DNA of 64,000 nucleotides from an uncultured Christensenellaceae bacterium (GTDB lineage: Bacteria > Bacillota > Clostridia > Christensenellales > Borkfalkiaceae). Location of the stretch: assembly GCA_910588685.1 (NCBI GenBank), contig CAJUPX010000008.1:1-64000 (forward strand), in the 5' to 3' direction. Below the pieces are notes generated by a model. It saw only the letters and a program-made list of their open reading frames with translations. It had not been told where the DNA came from and ran no database searches. The translations under genes and the position numbers were made by a program. Shown here piece by piece: positions 25,948 through 33,080 of the stretch. How positions within the stretch are numbered: the stretch's first letter is position 1; every line of letters begins with the position of its first letter.

Positions 25948-25965
25948 GTCCTCAATATTGAGGAC
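25948..25965. repeat. Perfect 18-bp palindrome after the transposase
   Basis: GTCCTCAATATTGAGGAC is a perfect palindrome with no loop, 21 bases after the transposase stop codon. It lacks a T run, so it is not a standard terminator. A protein-binding site is as likely as an RNA hairpin. Confidence 0.7.
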
Positions 25966-26027
25966 GGATTCACTATGCCGTAGTATGCCGTTTTCTTGAC
26001 TTTCGCTTCAAAATTTGCTATACTTAC

Positions 26028-26059
26028 CACCGTCATCATTGCGTTGGACGGTGTTTTTT
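26028..26059 (+). terminator. Rho-independent terminator
   Basis: CACCGTC (26028-26034) pairs with GACGGTG (26047-26053) across a 12-base loop and is followed by six T. It ends transposase transcription before folC. Confidence 0.75.
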
Positions 26060-26100
26060 ATGCCCTTCAAGAAGTTTTATAAAAATTTTCTAAAAAAATT

Positions 26101-26168
26101 CAAGAAAATTACTTGCAAACGCTTGACAAATTAACAAGAAAATTACTTGCAAACGCTTGACAAATTAA
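26101..26168. repeat. Two exact tandem copies of a 34-bp unit at the right end of the insertion
   Basis: Positions 26101-26134 and 26135-26168 are identical. Each copy contains GCTTGACAAATTAA, that is, a consensus -35 hexamer. The second copy ends where the element ends (AACA) and its TTGACA lies at the right distance from the folC -10 box. Confidence 0.9.
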
Positions 26169-26185
26169 CAAAAAATTTTTACAAT
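26157..26185 (+). promoter_or_regulatory. Hybrid folC promoter across the insertion border
   Basis: TTGACA (26157-26162), in the element's tandem repeat, lies exactly 17 bases upstream of TACAAT (26180-26185), which belongs to the direct repeat. Transcription would start near 26192 with a leader of about 34 bases. Without the insertion the -35 position would read AAATAA, a poor match. Confidence 0.6.
26171..26185. repeat. Right direct repeat of the insertion
   Basis: AAAAATTTTTACAAT, identical to 22377-22391. It contains the -10 box of the hybrid folC promoter. Confidence 0.6.
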
Positions 26186-26189
26186 ATTC

Positions 26190-26218
26190 TTGCTAAAAGT
26201 ACTCGGTTGTGCTAAAAT
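26190..26218 (+). promoter_or_regulatory. Second folC promoter candidate
   Basis: TTGCTA (26190-26195), 17 bases, TAAAAT (26213-26218). Its start point would fall at or next to the ATG at 26226, producing a leaderless message. Confidence 0.5.
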
Positions 26219-26225
26219 TTAGAGG

Positions 26226-27428
26226 ATGGATACGGGTTGTTTTTCTACGGAAACGGAGCGCAGGCTCGAACGGCTTAATAAAAGGGGAATGGATTTCGGG
26301 ACGGAGCGTACGCGCGCTATTTTAGACGAGCTCGGCAGCCCCGACGAAAAGCTTAAAATAATACACGTTGCGGGCACAAACGGCAAAGGCTCCGTTACCG
26401 CATATATCGGTAGTATTATTTGCAGCTCAGGCGAAAAAGTAGGGACTTTTACCTCTCCCGCGGTATACGACGCAAAAGAGCAATACCGCATAAACGGCAA
26501 AGAGGTTGACAGCCGGGTATCGGAATACTGTTTCAACGCCGTATTCGCAACGCAGGCTAGCGGGAACGCTACTCGTTTTGAAGTTGAAACGGCGGCGGCG
26601 CTGTATATGTTTGCGCGTGAAAACTGTAAATATGCGGTTATAGAGTGCGGTATGGGCGGGCTTTCAGACGCGACGAACGCAGTCAATAAAAAAGAAGTTG
26701 CAGTTATTACATCGGTTTCTCTCGAGCACACAAAATATCTGGGCGATACTCTTGAAAAAATTTGCGTGCAGAAAGCGGGTATAATAAGGGACTGCCCCGC
26801 GGTGGTAAGTAGTTTTCAGCCGTTGGAGGTTGCAGAGTTTTTTAAAGGCAGAGGCGCAATATTTGCGGACGAACCGGAGATTTTGAATAAAGACGGCACG
26901 TCGTTTTTATACGGCGGGGAGAGATATACGCTTGAAATGTGCGGCGCGGCTCAGCCGTATAACGCCGCGCTTGCGTTCAAAGTTGCGGAGTTGCTTAAAA
27001 TAGACAAACGTTTTTACGGCGCGGTAGGCGGTGTAAGTTTGCCTGGCAGAAACGAGATTATAAAGGCAGGCGGTAAAACGTACCGGCTTGACGGCGCGCA
27101 CAATCCCGCGGGTATAGCCGTGCTTTGTAAAAGCTTGCGGGGAGCTTATCCTGAAATCATTTACGGCTGTTTGTCGGATAAAGACGTCGGCGGGTGCGTA
27201 AAGCAGCTTGCGGAGGTTGCCGGCAGTCTGACTGCCGTACAGTCTGACAGCCCTCGGGCAATGGATATTAAAAGTATTTACGCCGCCTGCAAAAAATATT
27301 TCAACCGCGCCGTGCGCGCGGACGGAATTGCAGAAGCGCTTGAAAAAGCGGACGGAAAATTTATAGTTGTTTGCGGGTCGTTTACGCTGTTGAAGGAGGC
27401 TAAACAATGGATAGAGAAAAGGTTATAA
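26226..27428 (+). CDS. folC: Folylpolyglutamate/dihydrofolate synthase
   Basis: The 400-residue Mur-ligase-type enzyme adds glutamate to folates, or to dihydropteroate. It has the P-loop HVAGTNGKGSVTAYI near residues 40-54, TSPAVYDAKEQYRINGKEV, the conserved IECGMGGLSDATNAV and the C-terminal DGAHNPAGI. AGAGG touches the ATG directly, which is too close to work, so initiation may be leaderless or may use the inner ATG at 26289 behind AAGGGGA. It is the first gene of folC-folE-folP-folBK. Its 3' end overlaps folE by 22 bases. Confidence 0.93.
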   Translation: MDTGCFSTETERRLERLNKRGMDFGTERTRAILDELGSPDEKLKIIHVAGTNGKGSVTAYIGSIICSSGEKVGTFTSPAVYDAKEQYRINGKEVDSRVSEYCFNAVFATQASGNATRFEVETAAALYMFARENCKYAVIECGMGGLSDATNAVNKKEVAVITSVSLEHTKYLGDTLEKICVQKAGIIRDCPAVVSSFQPLEVAEFFKGRGAIFADEPEILNKDGTSFLYGGERYTLEMCGAAQPYNAALAFKVAELLKIDKRFYGAVGGVSLPGRNEIIKAGGKTYRLDGAHNPAGIAVLCKSLRGAYPEIIYGCLSDKDVGGCVKQLAEVAGSLTAVQSDSPRAMDIKSIYAACKKYFNRAVRADGIAEALEKADGKFIVVCGSFTLLKEAKQWIEKRL

Positions 27429-27949
27429 AAGCCGTTGAGAATCTGCTTGAAGCTCTCGGCGAGGATTTGAACAGGGAGGGGCTTAAAGAAACGCCGCGCC
27501 GCGTTGCCGACGCTTATGCGGAGCTTTTGTCCGGCGAGGGGAAATCGGCGGAAGAGCACTTAAAACGCACGTTTACCGCGAAGAGCGGCGGGGTGGTGCT
27601 TGAAAAGGATATTTGGTTTTCCTCTACCTGCGAACATCATTTAATGCCGTTTTTCGGAAAGATTGCAATTGCGTACGTGCCCGACGGCAGGGTGGTAGGG
27701 CTCTCAAAGCTTGCGCGGACGGTGGAAGTGTTTGCAAAGCGGTTGCAATTGCAGGAGCGTTTAACCGCGCAGATTGCGGAGGAAATAATGCGGTACTTAA
27801 AACCCCAAGGCGTGCTTGTTGTGTGCGAGGCGGAGCATACCTGTATGACCTGCCGCGGTATCAAAAAAGCGGGCAGCGCAACGGTTACCGTTTATTCTGC
27901 GGGCGAGTTCCCCGAACCGCTCCGCGAAGAGGTTATGAGGCTTTTATAA
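27407..27949 (+). CDS. folE: GTP cyclohydrolase I
   Basis: This 180-residue enzyme converts GTP to dihydroneopterin triphosphate, the first step of folate synthesis. The family signature is clear: EGLKETPRRVADAY, the zinc-binding STCEHHLMPFFGKIAIAYVP, GLSKLARTVEVFAKRLQLQERLT and EAEHTCMTCRGIKK. The zinc ligands Cys of CEHH and Cys of HTCMTC are present. A GAAGGAGG site lies within the folC end. Translational coupling on both sides (22-base overlap with folC, one-base overlap with folP) keeps pathway enzymes balanced. Confidence 0.97.
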   Translation: MDREKVIKAVENLLEALGEDLNREGLKETPRRVADAYAELLSGEGKSAEEHLKRTFTAKSGGVVLEKDIWFSSTCEHHLMPFFGKIAIAYVPDGRVVGLSKLARTVEVFAKRLQLQERLTAQIAEEIMRYLKPQGVLVVCEAEHTCMTCRGIKKAGSATVTVYSAGEFPEPLREEVMRLL

Positions 27950-28731
27950 TGATAATAGGCGACAGACAGTTTAAAAGCGGCACTCACGTAATGGCGATAA
28001 TAAATTTAACGCCGGACAGTTTTTGGGAAGCGAGCCGTAAAAATACCGACAGCGTGCTTTTCGCCGTGGAAAAAGCGGTTAACGACGGCGCGGCGGTAAT
28101 AGATATAGGCGCGCAGTCCACGCGCCCGGGATATACCGAGGTAAGCGCCGATGAGGAAATTTCGCGCTTTGAAAAGCCGCTCGAAATGATAAAAGAGCGC
28201 TTTGATATTCCCGTGTCAGTAGATACTTATTTTTCAAAGAGCGCAGAAGCGGCGCTGTCGCTCGGCGCGGATATGATAAACGACGTATGGGGGCTTACCC
28301 GCGATAGCGATATGGCGCGGATAATAGCCAAACACGGCGCGGCGGCGTGCATTATGCACAACGCAAAAACGCCGTTATCGGGTGATATATGGGGGGCAAT
28401 TATTGATTTTCTCAACGAGAACTGTAAAAAAGCCCTGGCTGCCGGTTTAGATAAAGATAAAATCTGCGTTGACGGCGGTATAGGATTTGCCAAATCCAGG
28501 GAACAGAACCACGAGCTTTTACAGGGCTATGAAAGACTTTTGCAAACGGGTTTTCCGCTTCTTCTCGGCACCAGCAGAAAATCGCTTTTCGGCGGCGTTG
28601 CCGCGGACAGGCTGCAACCTACTCTCGAAAGCACCCGTCTTGCCGTAAAAAAGGGAGTTTTGTTTGTGCGCGTTCACGACGTAAAGAAGAACGTTGCCGC
28701 AATAAAAGAGGTTTTGAATGGAGCAGAATAG
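27949..28731 (+). CDS. folP: Dihydropteroate synthase
   Basis: The 260-residue TIM-barrel enzyme joins dihydropterin pyrophosphate with p-aminobenzoate. Motifs are MAIINLTPDSFWEASR, DIGAQSTRPGYTEVSADEE, PVSVDTYFSKSAEAA, MINDVWGL and the C-terminal LLGTSRKSLF. It starts at the ATG that overlaps the folE stop as TAATG; the same frame stays open further upstream inside folE, but that part is a shadow. GAGG in the folE end serves as ribosome site. It is the sulfonamide target by family. Confidence 0.96.
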   Translation: MIIGDRQFKSGTHVMAIINLTPDSFWEASRKNTDSVLFAVEKAVNDGAAVIDIGAQSTRPGYTEVSADEEISRFEKPLEMIKERFDIPVSVDTYFSKSAEAALSLGADMINDVWGLTRDSDMARIIAKHGAAACIMHNAKTPLSGDIWGAIIDFLNENCKKALAAGLDKDKICVDGGIGFAKSREQNHELLQGYERLLQTGFPLLLGTSRKSLFGGVAADRLQPTLESTRLAVKKGVLFVRVHDVKKNVAAIKEVLNGAE

Positions 28732-29530
28732 TCTAATTCTGATACGGGGGCTGGAGGTGAAAGCCTGCCACGGCGTACTCGGTTTTGAAAAAACGCAGCC
28801 GCAGCCGTTTATATTCGACGCGGATATGCTCTTTGATTTTTACGGCGCATATAAAAGCGACGACGTAACGGACACCGTAAATTACGCTACGGCGTGCGAA
28901 CTTATAACGCAAACCGCGCAAAAGCACGGCTTCAATCTCATTGAAAAGCTTGCTTACGAGTGCGCTTTTGTTCTTGCCGAAGCTTTTGCATTAAAGGGCG
29001 TTAAGATAACGGTTTATAAGCCGAAGGCGCCCGTAAACGTTAAATTTTCAAACGTGGGCGTAACCGTAACGTTATTGCGGACAACGGCGTATCTGTCGAT
29101 AGGTTCCAGCGAGGGCGATAAAAAAGCCCGGCTTGACGAGGCGGTGGAAAAGCTTGGTAAAACGCGCGGAATAAGCGTTAAAAAGGTGTCGTCTTATATA
29201 AAAACCCCGCCGTACGGCGGAGTTGCAAAAGGCGAGTTTTTAAACTGCGCCGCCGAGATAGAAACGTTTCTTGCGCCGCACGCGCTGCTGGACGAGATAC
29301 ACAGAATAGAATCGGAGTGCGGCAGGGTGAGAAAAGAGCGCTGGGGCGACAGAACGCTCGATATCGATATTGTGTTTTACGGCAGGCAGATTATAAGCGA
29401 CAGCCGCCTTACGGTTCCCCACCCCGATTACAGAAACCGCTGGTTTGTGCTCGCGCCGATGCGTGAAATTGCTCCGGATTTCGTATGTCCGGAATGTAAT
29501 ATTTGCATAAAAGATATTAAATGCGATTAA
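28718..29530 (+). CDS. Bifunctional dihydroneopterin aldolase / HPPK (FolB-FolK fusion)
   Basis: The 270-residue protein fuses two enzymes. Residues 1-120 are FolB, dihydroneopterin aldolase (LIRGLEVKACHGVLGFEKTQPQPFIFDADM; NLIEKLAYECA). Residues about 125-270 are FolK, the pyrophosphokinase (YLSIGSSEGDKKARLDEAVEKLGKT; GEFLNCAAEIET; RWGDRTLDIDIVFYG; VPHPDYRNRWFVLAPM). Together they make 6-hydroxymethyl-dihydropterin pyrophosphate, the substrate of FolP encoded 14 bases upstream in overlap. The fusion completes the pathway except for the PABA branch and the phosphatase acting on dihydroneopterin triphosphate. Confidence 0.95.
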   Translation: MEQNSLILIRGLEVKACHGVLGFEKTQPQPFIFDADMLFDFYGAYKSDDVTDTVNYATACELITQTAQKHGFNLIEKLAYECAFVLAEAFALKGVKITVYKPKAPVNVKFSNVGVTVTLLRTTAYLSIGSSEGDKKARLDEAVEKLGKTRGISVKKVSSYIKTPPYGGVAKGEFLNCAAEIETFLAPHALLDEIHRIESECGRVRKERWGDRTLDIDIVFYGRQIISDSRLTVPHPDYRNRWFVLAPMREIAPDFVCPECNICIKDIKCD

Positions 29531-29575
29531 TTTCACGCAGTTTTCATTAAAAAAATGTAAATATTCCTTTTTAGT

Positions 29576-29611
29576 AAAAAAACTTTGTGCAACTTGCACA
29601 AAGTTTTTTAA
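29576..29611 (+). terminator. Strong terminator of the folate operon
   Basis: A 14-bp stem AAAAAACTTTGTGC (29577-29590) / GCACAAAGTTTTTT (29596-29609) with a five-base loop. Confidence 0.92.
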
Positions 29612-29630
29612 AAAATCTGTACAAATTAAA

Positions 29631-29636
29631 TATAAT
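29631..29636 (+). promoter_or_regulatory. -10 box of ppx
   Basis: TATAAT 57 bases before the GTG start. The -35 region overlaps the preceding terminator's T run (TTAAAA) and is weak. Confidence 0.45.
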
Positions 29637-29692
29637 GTGGTAATATTAGTTACGACTAAAAGTATTTAATAAATTGCAGCGGGGTATTTATA

Positions 29693-31207
29693 GTGGAGAA
29701 GATAGGCGTCATTGATTTAGGCTCGAATTCGGCGAGGCTTGTAATAGTAAATCTTTTTGCGGACGGCTATTTTATGGTAGTTGACGAGTTAAAAGAGAGT
29801 GTGAGATTAGGTCAGGATATGGAGAGGGACGGGTTTTTAAAGCCCGCGAGAGTTGCCGAAACCATCAAGACCTTAAAGATGTTTCATAAATTATGCGATA
29901 TGAGCGGCGTAACGCGCATTATTGCCGTTGCCACAGCAGCAGTAAGGCGCGCAAAAAACCAGAGGAGCTTTCTTGATGAAATTCAGGCAAGCTGCGGAAT
30001 TAAAATACACGTTTTAAGTTCGGAAGAGGAGGCTGTGCTCGTTTACCGCGGCGTTATAAATTCGATGGACGTTCCTAAGGGACTTATACTCGAAATAGGC
30101 GGCGGCGCAACAAAAATAGTTTATTACAACCGTAGAAATATGCTTAATTATGCGTCTTTGCCCTTCGGAGCGGTTACGCTCACGGGGCTTTTTTCGGGCG
30201 ACGGATTAAAACCCGAGGAACAGGCGGCAAAAATAGAAGAGTTTTTTACCGAGCATTTAAAGCAGGTTGAATGGCTTTCGGAAATCGACCCCGACACGCA
30301 GATGATAGGCGTTGGCGGTTCGTTCAGAAATTTATTCAAAATAACCAAAATGGTTAAAAAATATCCTTTGGACAACGTACACAACTACAAAATGCAGGCG
30401 GAGGATTTTACGCCGGTGTACGATATGATAAAGGTTTTAGACCTTGATAAAAAGAAAAAAATAAAGGGACTTTCGGCTCAGCGCGCCGATATTCTGCCTG
30501 CGGCGCTTGCCGAGATTAACGCGTTTATCAAGTATATGCATTTCGATTCGTTCACACTTTCGGGGGCGGGGCTCAGAGAAGGCATTATGATAAACCAGGC
30601 GCTTCCTATGACGGTTGAAAAGCCTATAAACGACGTGCTCGGTTATTCGCTAATGACGCTTGTGAAGTACTACGGGTGCGACGAAAAGCACGTGGAGCAC
30701 GTTGTAAATTTAAGCATACAGCTCTTTAAACAGCTGCGCGTTCTGCACAAGTTCCCCCGTCAGTGTCTTAAAATTTTAAAGGTTGCCGCAATGCTGCACG
30801 ACTGCGGTATGCGCATAAAATATTACAACCATCAGCGTCACAGCTGGTATATGATTTTAAATTCCACGCTTTACGGCGTTAGCCACCGCGACGTGGTGCT
30901 TGCCGCGTTTACGGCGTGCTGCCATAAAAAAGAGGACGTCAACGCCTACGACTGGGCGAGGTACCGCGATCTGGTCGGCGAGGAAGACCTTGAAATAGTT
31001 AAAAAGCTCGGCGTTATTTTGCGCATTGCCGAAAGTATGGACAGGGCGCACGCGGGCACTATCAAGAGTATAAACTGCGATATTCTCGGCGACTCGGTAA
31101 TTATGAAAACCGAGGTGGAGGGTGACGCGTCGCTCGAAATCCGCGACGCTATGACGGCTTCGGGCGAGTTCCGCAAATTCTTCCATAAAAATCTGGAAAT
31201 TTTATAA
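29693..31207 (+). CDS. Ppx/GppA-family exopolyphosphatase or guanosine pentaphosphatase
   Basis: The 504-residue protein has the actin-like ASKHA fold of Ppx/GppA: IGVIDLGSNSARLVIVN, VATAAVRRAKN, ILEIGGGATKIVYYN and MIGVGGSFRNL. A C-terminal HD-type helical domain follows (LKVAAMLHDCGMRIKYYNHQRHSWYMILN). By family it degrades polyphosphate or pppGpp. Start is GTG behind a weak GCGGGG site. No ppk is in the window, so which substrate matters cannot be told. Confidence 0.92.
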   Translation: MEKIGVIDLGSNSARLVIVNLFADGYFMVVDELKESVRLGQDMERDGFLKPARVAETIKTLKMFHKLCDMSGVTRIIAVATAAVRRAKNQRSFLDEIQASCGIKIHVLSSEEEAVLVYRGVINSMDVPKGLILEIGGGATKIVYYNRRNMLNYASLPFGAVTLTGLFSGDGLKPEEQAAKIEEFFTEHLKQVEWLSEIDPDTQMIGVGGSFRNLFKITKMVKKYPLDNVHNYKMQAEDFTPVYDMIKVLDLDKKKKIKGLSAQRADILPAALAEINAFIKYMHFDSFTLSGAGLREGIMINQALPMTVEKPINDVLGYSLMTLVKYYGCDEKHVEHVVNLSIQLFKQLRVLHKFPRQCLKILKVAAMLHDCGMRIKYYNHQRHSWYMILNSTLYGVSHRDVVLAAFTACCHKKEDVNAYDWARYRDLVGEEDLEIVKKLGVILRIAESMDRAHAGTIKSINCDILGDSVIMKTEVEGDASLEIRDAMTASGEFRKFFHKNLEIL

Positions 31208-31312
31208 TCGAAATATTAACGTAATTATCGGTGTTGTGATTGAGTACGGCTCAGGCGACACGCTCGCGCAAGTCCTATCCGGGTTGCGCGAATTTCTTTA
31301 TCGGTGACTGAA

Positions 31313-31864
31313 ATGCAATACATACTGGCAAGCGCCTCGCCGCGGCGCAAAGAATTATTAAAACAAATTTTACCGGACTTTGAAATTATCCCGTCCGTTG
31401 CGGAGGAAAAAGTTAATTTATCTTTTTTTCCGGATCAGATAGTATGCGGGCTTGCGGAGCAGAAATGCGACGAGGTTTTTCAAAAAAATCCGGACAAAAC
31501 GGTTATCGGCTGCGATACGGTCGTGGTATTTGCCAATAAAATTATAGGCAAGCCCAAGGACGCGGACGACGCAAAAAACACGCTTAAAATGCTTTCGGGC
31601 AAAACACATTTCGTTATAACGGGAGTTTGCGTACAAAATAAGTATAAGCGGCTTGTCGAGTTCGATAAGACCGAGGTGAAATTCAATATATTATCGGACG
31701 AATTTGTAGAGGCGTACGTAAAAAGCGGCTCGCCTATGGACAAGGCGGGCAGCTACGGAATACAGGACGGCGGAGTTGTAAAGGAGTTTTACGGCAGCTA
31801 TACAAACGTAATGGGAATGCCCGTAACGCTGGTTAAAAAAATGCTTGAAGAGGTAAAGGCTTGA
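31313..31864 (+). CDS. maf: Maf-like nucleotide pyrophosphatase
   Basis: The 183-residue house-cleaning phosphatase hydrolyses non-canonical or regular pyrimidine triphosphates. Visible motifs are ILASASPRRKELLKQI, VIGCDTVVVFANKIIGKPKD, FVITGVCV and SYGIQDGGVVKEFYGSYTNVMGMPV. The ATG at 31313 is preferred, preceded by GGTGA at 5 bases; a GTG at 31304 would add three residues. It overlaps the MreB-like gene by one base, which recalls the maf-mre clusters of Bacillus. Confidence 0.94.
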   Translation: MQYILASASPRRKELLKQILPDFEIIPSVAEEKVNLSFFPDQIVCGLAEQKCDEVFQKNPDKTVIGCDTVVVFANKIIGKPKDADDAKNTLKMLSGKTHFVITGVCVQNKYKRLVEFDKTEVKFNILSDEFVEAYVKSGSPMDKAGSYGIQDGGVVKEFYGSYTNVMGMPVTLVKKMLEEVKA

Positions 31865-32886
31865 TGAATAAAATCTCTGTGGATTTGGGGTCGGGCGTAA
31901 CAAAAATTTATATGCCGGGGTGCGGGGTGGTTTTAAAGGAAGCCACCTGTATCGCCGTTGAAGAATACGACTCGGACGACGGTAAAAAACTGCGTATAAA
32001 GGCTTACGGCGACAAGGCGCGCTCGTTATCGGGCAGGGCTGCGGCGCGTACCAAAATTGTAAATCCCGTTTTTGAGGGCAATATAGTTCACGAGGAGCTC
32101 GCCGCAGAACTGTTGTCTTATTTTCTTGAAAAAATAGAAATTTCCGGGCGCAAAGCTAAGCGTACGGAGGCTATATTTATTCTGCCCTGCGGAATTACGC
32201 AAAGTGTGCGTAAAAAATATAAAAGACTTGCCGAAGCGTGCGGTATAGGGTACGTGTATTTTACGCTTGCGCCGTTTGCCGCCGTGCTCGGACATAACAT
32301 CGTAATTAATGAAAGTACGCCTATGTTTTCGCTCGATATCGGATATTCGGTTACGGATATTGCGGCGTTTTCTCAGGACGGAATTATTTCGGGGATGAGT
32401 ATCAACATCGGCGGGAACAGTATTGATATGCAGCTTTGCGAGGAGGCGGCGCAGAAATTTAATTTAAAGATAGGCAGTTTAACAGCCGAGCGGCTCAAAA
32501 ACAAGGCGGGCAGCCTGTGGCGCGACGACAACAAAATGCTTGTTATAGACGGCAGTGAAATAACGAGCAATTCGCCGTCGTCGGTGTGCGTTAATTCGGA
32601 GCAGATTTACGGCGTTTTAACTACTTACATCGATAAGGTTGCGGAATACGTCAAGCTTGTAATTTCGCGCCTGCCGGCGGAGGTTTCCTCGGCGGTTATG
32701 CACGGCGGTATTTATCTGACGGGCGGGCTTTCCGGCTTGGACGGCATTGCGGACTACCTTGAGGAAAAACTCGGAATACGCATAAACCAAACAGAGGAAG
32801 GGCAGCTCGCGGCGGTTATCGGCGGCGGTGCGATTCTTTCCGAGGACTATCTTTTGGACTGTTTCGCCACCGTAGACGAGGAATAA
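31864..32886 (+). CDS. MreB-like actin homologue
   Basis: The 340-residue protein has the actin/MreB fold: ISVDLGSGVTKIYMPGCGVVLKEATCIAV (phosphate 1 and the GVVLKE text typical of MreB), SLDIGYSVTDIAAFSQDGI (phosphate 2) and YLTGGLSGLDGI (adenosine motif). Compared with normal MreB, the second phosphate loop is degenerate: IGYSVTD replaces the usual IGGGTTD. It may therefore be a divergent paralogue rather than the main cell-shape MreB. The start ATG overlaps the maf stop (TGATG), and a GAGGT site lies in the maf end. Confidence 0.82.
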   Translation: MNKISVDLGSGVTKIYMPGCGVVLKEATCIAVEEYDSDDGKKLRIKAYGDKARSLSGRAAARTKIVNPVFEGNIVHEELAAELLSYFLEKIEISGRKAKRTEAIFILPCGITQSVRKKYKRLAEACGIGYVYFTLAPFAAVLGHNIVINESTPMFSLDIGYSVTDIAAFSQDGIISGMSINIGGNSIDMQLCEEAAQKFNLKIGSLTAERLKNKAGSLWRDDNKMLVIDGSEITSNSPSSVCVNSEQIYGVLTTYIDKVAEYVKLVISRLPAEVSSAVMHGGIYLTGGLSGLDGIADYLEEKLGIRINQTEEGQLAAVIGGGAILSEDYLLDCFATVDEE

Positions 32887-32934
32887 TTTTAATGTATGGA
32901 TTTACGGTATAATACTTATTCATATTCAAAAAGT

Positions 32935-32980
32935 AAATCCCGCTTTGTTTTAGTTTTTAAAACGGCGGGATTTAAGTTTT
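32935..32980 (+). terminator. Terminator after the MreB-like gene
   Basis: AAATCCCGC (32935-32943) pairs with GCGGGATTT (32965-32973), with inner GTTTT/AAAAC pairing and T-rich sequence following. Confidence 0.75.
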
Positions 32981-33028
32981 AAATAAGCGGGCTATTTTTT
33001 ATTTGTGTTTACAGCATTGTGTTTTTTG

Positions 33029-33057
33029 TTGCTTATTTTTCTCAAATTTTATATAAT
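33029..33057 (+). promoter_or_regulatory. lepA promoter
   Basis: TTGCTT (33029-33034), 17 bases, TATAAT (33052-33057), followed by AAAAGGTG and the ATG at 33081. Confidence 0.8.
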
Positions 33058-33080
33058 CAAACGGAAAAGGTGTTTTAATT

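Larger units (their letters stand above)
22377..26185. mobile_element. 3.8-kb insertion with 15-bp direct repeats and an IS481-like transposase
   Basis: The 15-bp sequence AAAAATTTTTACAAT occurs at 22377-22391 and again at 26171-26185. The DNA between starts TGTT and ends AACA, as expected of IS481-family termini, a family whose target duplications can reach about this length. Inside are a truncated phage-type protein, an unknown membrane protein and a DDE transposase. Without the insert, yetF and folC would be divergent neighbours about 70 bp apart. Three genes in 3.8 kb is larger than a plain IS (about 1 kb), so this may be a composite or transposon-like unit with cargo. Beyond the first four bases the terminal repeats are not clearly complementary. 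Confidence 0.65.

Noticed and set aside
24841..26018. Terminal inverted repeats of a minimal 1.2-kb IS around the transposase
   Set aside because: GCAATATTTTGAGGC (from 24842) and a related inverted stretch near 26001-26018 look similar, but the match needs an indel and a mismatch and no flanking direct repeat was found. The outer 3.8-kb boundaries are better supported.
27613..27948. An upstream extension of folP through folE
   Set aside because: The extra 112 codons read as an Arg/Ala-rich shadow of folE. The true DHPS start at 27949 overlaps the folE stop and has a GAGG site.
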